Shown here in pieces: positions 59,501-64,000 of a stretch of DNA of 64,000 bases (position 1 is the first letter of the stretch; each line of letters starts with the position of its first letter). Under the pieces are notes generated by a model. That model made no database searches. It was not told where the DNA came from and saw nothing but the letters and a program-made list of their open reading frames with translations. The DNA is taken from assembly GCA_907163375.1 (NCBI GenBank), contig CAJQUW010002205.1, positions 533,501 to 597,500 of the forward strand. Reading direction: 5' to 3'. Source of the stretch: Prostheceraeus crozeri. Taxonomy: Eukaryota; Platyhelminthes; Polycladida; Euryleptidae. A program made the translations under genes and the position numbers.

Positions 59501-61090
59501 GCGAGCGTGAACAAAGTGTGATGTAATCAGGTTCTTAGATCTGCAAGTTTCATCAGACGAGAACAGTTCGTTATGAATTGAAGTGTTGCTAGGGACAGTC
59601 TCTTTTAGAGCAATGTCTGAGTAATTCTATGATGAGTTTTGGTCGACAGTCTAGAAAATAGTCTCAATCTGAGAAGAGCACTGAGTCCAGTATGATATGG
59701 CAACAAAAAAGAATTCCGTCCTGTTAATTTTCGTTACGTAAATCCGAATCTGCAGAAATTATTCTCTTGAGCATCAAAATCTATGCGTTGTGGTGTCGTA
59801 TGATTTGAGGGAATATCAGATCAGATGCTTCACTGCCAATACTCTTCATAAAAACCAAGTGAAACCAATCCTTCTGTCAAACTGTCAACACCATTGTAAG
59901 CTATATCGACTGTTGTCACGCACTGCGATGAGCATGAGCGAAACAAGCGAGCATTTTCAAGGAGAAAAAATGGCTGCTGTTTGCAAAATAGATACCACCA
60001 TCATCTTCTTCGTGAAATTTCCTTTTAAATGAAATGTGTTTCAACTAAATCGGTTAAGAATTCTGCAATCTGCGTCAAATAAACGATGTATTATGTTTTG
60101 ATGACTTCATCGCAATGCTTGAAGGAGTGGCGAACTATTAAAGACAGATGAAAGAGACCGACATTGCTTAAGTTATCCTTTCCAATTGCAAATTATGTAC
60201 GGCATACCTTTAGTGATTGACATTGCAAATTAATCGTTAGGATATGACCATTGCTACAAACTACATAATTTTGCGAAAACTTATCATTTGATATTTCACA
60301 TCTGTAAGGAATATGGTTTATAAGGACACACATATCATTTACACTCTTTCATTCATAGGGTGACAACAGGGCAAAGGTGACAGATCATGAAACAGAATTG
60401 ACGCACGGATTGACTTAGCTCAAAAAAACGACCTTTATTAACTTACATCGTCTATTCTATAGGAATCGGGAGTATCACTCTATTCAAGGTTATCAGATAA
60501 GTTGAGAAGAATAACAACTTTCTCATCTTCGTTTCCGATACCCGTTTTGCAGTAAATAAAATACAATTCATCTTCAAATACATTCATGAATTCGATTTCA
60601 TGGTTAGCGAAGTATGAAAGTGCACTGATAAGGGATTTTGATGTTCATTTGGTCACATTGTCCTCACAGAAGGTCAGAATTGTCGGATAGCTATGTCGAA
60701 AGTCAGTCATTTCTCTCCACGACCATCTGGCAACCCATGGTGTCAGGTTTCAGTGCTGGGGTAGACCAGGCGGTTTGGCGCGGGTTGGATTTTCCTATCT
60801 CGTAAGCAAACAGAGCGTCATTTCAGAACTTTTTTCTGAAATTAGTTGGACGCGTGGTCCCGCGCGTCTCGTGTGAACAGCCCATAGGTTTGTAAGTTTT
60901 TGAACGAAAATTCTGGATGCGTGAGACGCGCTACGCCGTGCGCGTCCGGTGGGAATGGATCTCTAATTGTAAGATGCTGCTGAATTCAGTGAGGCACTCT
61001 TTTTTTGCCGCCTTGCTAGTCTTCTTTGGTTTTCGTTTTTGATTACAATGATCTTTTGTTCAATTGGAATTGCAGAATTATACTTCATAT
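56582..61090. other. No gene established
   Basis: Long AT-rich stretch. A 105-codon open frame lies at 59201-58884 on the minus strand (start TLAGRYSPGVNESLDFTPEM) without a recognisable domain. At 60780-60960 two related GC-rich blocks (gacgcgtggtcccgcgcgtc and gacgcgctacgccgtgcgcg) about 80 bases apart resemble DNA-transposon termini, but no element could be delimited. Confidence 0.35.
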
Positions 61091-61946
61091 ATACCGTATT
61101 TACTCTAATAGAACCCGGACCTCTAATAGAACCCGGGTCTCCAATAAAACCCGGGTCAGAGCAATCTGAATTAATAGAACCCGGGCCTCTAAGAGAACCC
61201 GGGGTATCTGATAGAACCCGGGTGAGACTCAGTAGCATCTTATTGACCTTGTAGGTGAACCAAAAAGTATTTTTTCAGTAACAAAATTCATTTGACGGGA
61301 GATAAGTAAAGGAAACAAGGAAAGATTGGATGGTAGCGAAGATGTACTCATCGAATGCTTCAAGGCAGGGCATCCTTGCCATGATGCCTCTCGCGCTTGT
61401 GCGAAGTGGAGGTGTTGACCTGAGGAACATCGATGGGATAGAAACACGAGAAGAGGAGAGATGATGATTATAGATGAAGTACGAATGTCTAGAGTTGCTA
61501 TTTCAATATACCGGTAGATATAGAGTCTTTTATATACAGCCAATTAGAGATTTTTCCAACTGGTTAGCCGTTTTCTTTGCACAGCGAGAGGGTCTTTGAA
61601 TTTTTTGGTGACTAAATTTACAATTACGGGTTAGCTTATGGATAGTGTCATAATCCTCTCCACATCGCACTCAATTAGCCATGAGCATAGTGGAATGTTA
61701 AAAGGGAATCGACTACGGATTACTGGAGCAGTAACAGCAAAAACTGTCATAGAATAGGCCCGCATTTTTATGTAGGTTCAACGAATTCTATGGTTGATGT
61801 CATATTTTTAATTTTTTAGTGATCATTTTTCAATGTAATTAAATAGAACCTGGGCCTCCAATAGAACCCGGGCCTCTAATAGAACCCTGGTCAGAGCGAT
61901 CTGAATTAATAGAGCCCCCCGGGTTCTATTAGAGTAAATACGGTAT
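61091..61946. mobile_element. MITE with ataccgtatttactc termini
   Basis: Perfect 28-bp TIR: ataccgtatttactctaata (continuing gaacccgg) at 61091 and its reverse complement ending at 61946. TA dinucleotides sit within the tips, consistent with a TA target. Inside each end, aatagaacccgg repeats several times in tandem (61108-61225 and 61845-61925), all in the same orientation. 856 bp. No transposase recognised. Confidence 0.8.
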
Positions 61947-62600
61947 GTACTTTTACGCAGATTTTTGGAAACTGTGGTTCTAGTACATTTAGAACTGTGA
62001 TAGTAAAATCCAGGAGGAAAAATGATATTTCATCAGTAGGATACTACATTGTAAATTTGACGTCAACATCAATAGAATTCATCGTTCTCTAGAATACTCT
62101 AGGACTCTTCTTTACCAAGATACTTCACCTATATGATCAGATAAAGAAAATATGACTCGTGCATCTTGTTTATCATCAATCTTCACAACGAAACAATTCT
62201 TTTGCTTGCAAAAGTACAGTTGCATCAGATATGCTTGCATACGATGCATTATGTGAGTACAGAAGAAAAATGAAGCATTGGAATACAAGCAATCCAATTA
62301 TGACACACCCGCGTGGCGTGTAATCGGATGGAGTCGGTGTCTTGCTTTCTCAACATGATGCATTTCTCACATAAATTTCCGTTTTCTCACAATATCTGAC
62401 ACTGAGTCGTATTTTTCATATTTCTCACAAGCGGGCCATCCCTGAATCTACAATTAAGCCATATATAATTGCGAGATAATGCAAGTATGGCGTGCTGAGG
62501 CTGACGCATGTTTCAAACAGTGATTAAAAAAGACCTATCTGCCGTAAATCGTCTATTGAATTTTCATGACGTGTCGCAGGTCCTGCTACGACCTGTAATA
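61947..62600. other. No gene recognised
   Basis: AT-rich, featureless. Confidence 0.4.
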
Positions 62601-62602
62601 TA

Positions 62603-64000
62603 CGTGGTGTGATCCAAAATGTCCCGGACTAACCTACTTGCAGATAACCTGTGATAACGAATACTACTTCAGATGTAAATTTAGGTCTTTAAGGCATGAG
62701 AAATATGGTCGCCGAAATTTTTCCGGTCAGTTTTCTATTTTTAAAAAATATTTTTACATTTTAACATGAATTTCTGTATTTTCTGAATTGATCGAGATCC
62801 GATTTGTCTTATTGTTATAGTTAGATTGATTTTGATTTGTACCTTATTTGACGGATATCTTTGCATGAATATTGCACGATCTTTTGTTAATTGCTTCATG
62901 TTGTTACGATATCAATCAGTGAAAGTTCATTCTGCTCGCATTCATTAAGAAATCCGTGTCAACGATGGTTTTATTTGTTCTTTCAGTTTTCATGATGGTG
63001 TGACAAAGCGTGTCATCTGTCGATTTCGCAGTTGTGATTCGATACCTACTGATCCGCGGCTTTCGCTAATCTAATTGGGGAATTTAAAGGAATTAAGCCT
63101 GCATTATGGAAGCAATGCTCCATCGAGAACTATGCTTATTTCTGGATAAGCGAATTTAAACGCGGAAACAATCTGTGGAGCAAGATTTTTTCAACTGTTG
63201 GTCGGCCCGCAGGAGATTCCGGGAAGAGAAATCGAGTCAGTGCGATGAAGTGATTACAGACACTGAAGGTAACCATCCGTGAGTTGTCAAGAGAGTTGCG
63301 AATCAGTTATCACTCCTGTCATGGACATTCATCGGAAAGACTTGGATATCGCAAAATGGCATCACGTTTCGTCGAGTTTCTGTCCACATGAATTGAAGGA
63401 GAACAGACTTCTTGGCGGCTCAGTCAAATTTGGATCTCCTCGAAATGCACGGAGATCAGTTTTGAACTGCATCCTTATGAGGATGAAACACCTTTAAGTT
63501 TGGATCTGCCTCAAAGTAAGCGAGGGAAATTGCAGGGGCAGAGTGGCGAAAATCAGGCGAGTCTCTGCCCCTTTGATAATGCGATCCGGAAAATCACATC
63601 GCCAGGTTCGTTGTTTGCTGACGGTCTTTTGAACGCTTGGGAATCCAACTGGTTGACTTTGGGTTAAAGGAGTAAGAATCTATAGCGAATATTATTCCAA
63701 TCTGTTATCTGAAGCGAGGATGAGAAATAAGAAAGCCACGAAACATTCCCTCTACTTGCTTTCATGGACATATGCTCATGATTCACTCCTCGCAGGAGAC
63801 TAAACCCTATGCCTTAACGAGTAACGGATATTCTTCAACTATTGAGCCATTCCTCCTTATTTCACCTGACTTGGCCCCAAGTGATTCTTATCTGTTTTAG
63901 ATTCCTCATAAAAGCATCTTCGTGACACCATTTTGAATCGCCAGGTGTACTGTCGGGATTGGAGTTATGAGTTTTTTGATTCTTTGACACCGGAATTTTT
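62603..64000 (+). mobile_element. mariner transposon, degraded, runs off right edge
   Basis: Left terminus near 62603 (cgtggtgtgatccaaaatgtcccgg) next to TA has the mariner TIR style (tgt-tccaaaa-gt-ccggac). Transposase pieces follow on the plus strand. The right end is beyond the window. Confidence 0.7.
63070..63990 (+). pseudogene. mariner (Mos1-type) transposase relic
   Basis: Pieces in order across frames: IKPALWKQCSIENYAYFWIS then EFKRGNN and VGRPAG (first HTH and GRP linker); TIRELSRELRISYHSCH-like second HTH, then ERLGYRKMASRFVEF (family: LGYRKVxxRWVPH); HVSSSFCPHELKENRLLG; and near the end ISPDLAPSDSYLF (catalytic SPDLAPSDxxLF block) and FFDSLTPEFF (C-terminal WFDSxxxEF). Numerous stops and frameshifts separate these. 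It is a dead copy, recognisable over most of the approximately 345-residue protein. Confidence 0.8.

Noticed and set aside
1-64000. LTR retroelements, Polintons or other virus-like elements
   Set aside because: No long terminal repeats, integrase, protease, capsid or envelope signatures were recognised by eye; all reverse transcriptase traces fit non-LTR retrotransposons.

Overview
This window is nuclear DNA of an animal, most likely an invertebrate. It is AT-rich and gene-poor, with widely spaced short exons, GT-AG introns of several kilobases, a recognisable mitochondrial insertase gene (COX18), and metazoan-type mobile elements: Harbinger, Tc1, mariner, several hAT lineages, piggyBac, non-LTR retrotransposons, a tRNA-derived SINE and many terminal-inverted-repeat (TIR) MITEs. 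I cannot name the species. I saw no LTR retrovirus-like element, Polinton, CRISPR array, rRNA gene or canonical tRNA gene.

Host genes. (1) The last two coding exons of COX18 (+ strand, 19328-19569 and 23127-23312) join in frame across a 3.56 kb intron that holds two copies of one TIR family. Its 5' exons were not found. (2) A minus-strand gene for a small secreted acidic protein starts at 31998 with a signal-peptide exon, continues at 31829-31758, and can splice in the same phase to either of two terminal exons (31581-31385, or 26419-26100 after a 5.3 kb intron). A few other open segments look coding but could not be identified.

Mobile DNA, left to right: Harbinger transposase running off the left edge; tRNA-SINE (711-930); three copies of an 8-bp-TSD TIR family (2094, 19851, 21933); internally deleted Tc1-like element (6512-7667); hAT MITE (9578-10447); TA MITE (11864-12226); a 38-bp hAT-like palindrome (12406-12443); three copies of a hAT-like family with a zinc-finger remnant (14057, 39320, 42212); a 1.54 kb foldback element with 9-bp TSD (15432-16974); two LINE 3' fragments (18 kb and 28.4 kb); pogo-like MITE (29845-30722); 110-bp hAT-like element (32441-32550); internally deleted hAT (37915-39053); and a LINE at 41.03-48.84 kb carrying at least five younger insertions, some nested. 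Farther right are MITEs at 49.3 kb and 61.1 kb, a perfect-stem hairpin at 54.0 kb, and a degraded mariner running off the right edge.

Most of the remaining sequence (notably 50.6-53.9 and 56.6-61.0 kb) shows nothing I can support. The strongest structural signals are the foldback element, the nested LINE locus and the alternative-ended secreted protein gene.
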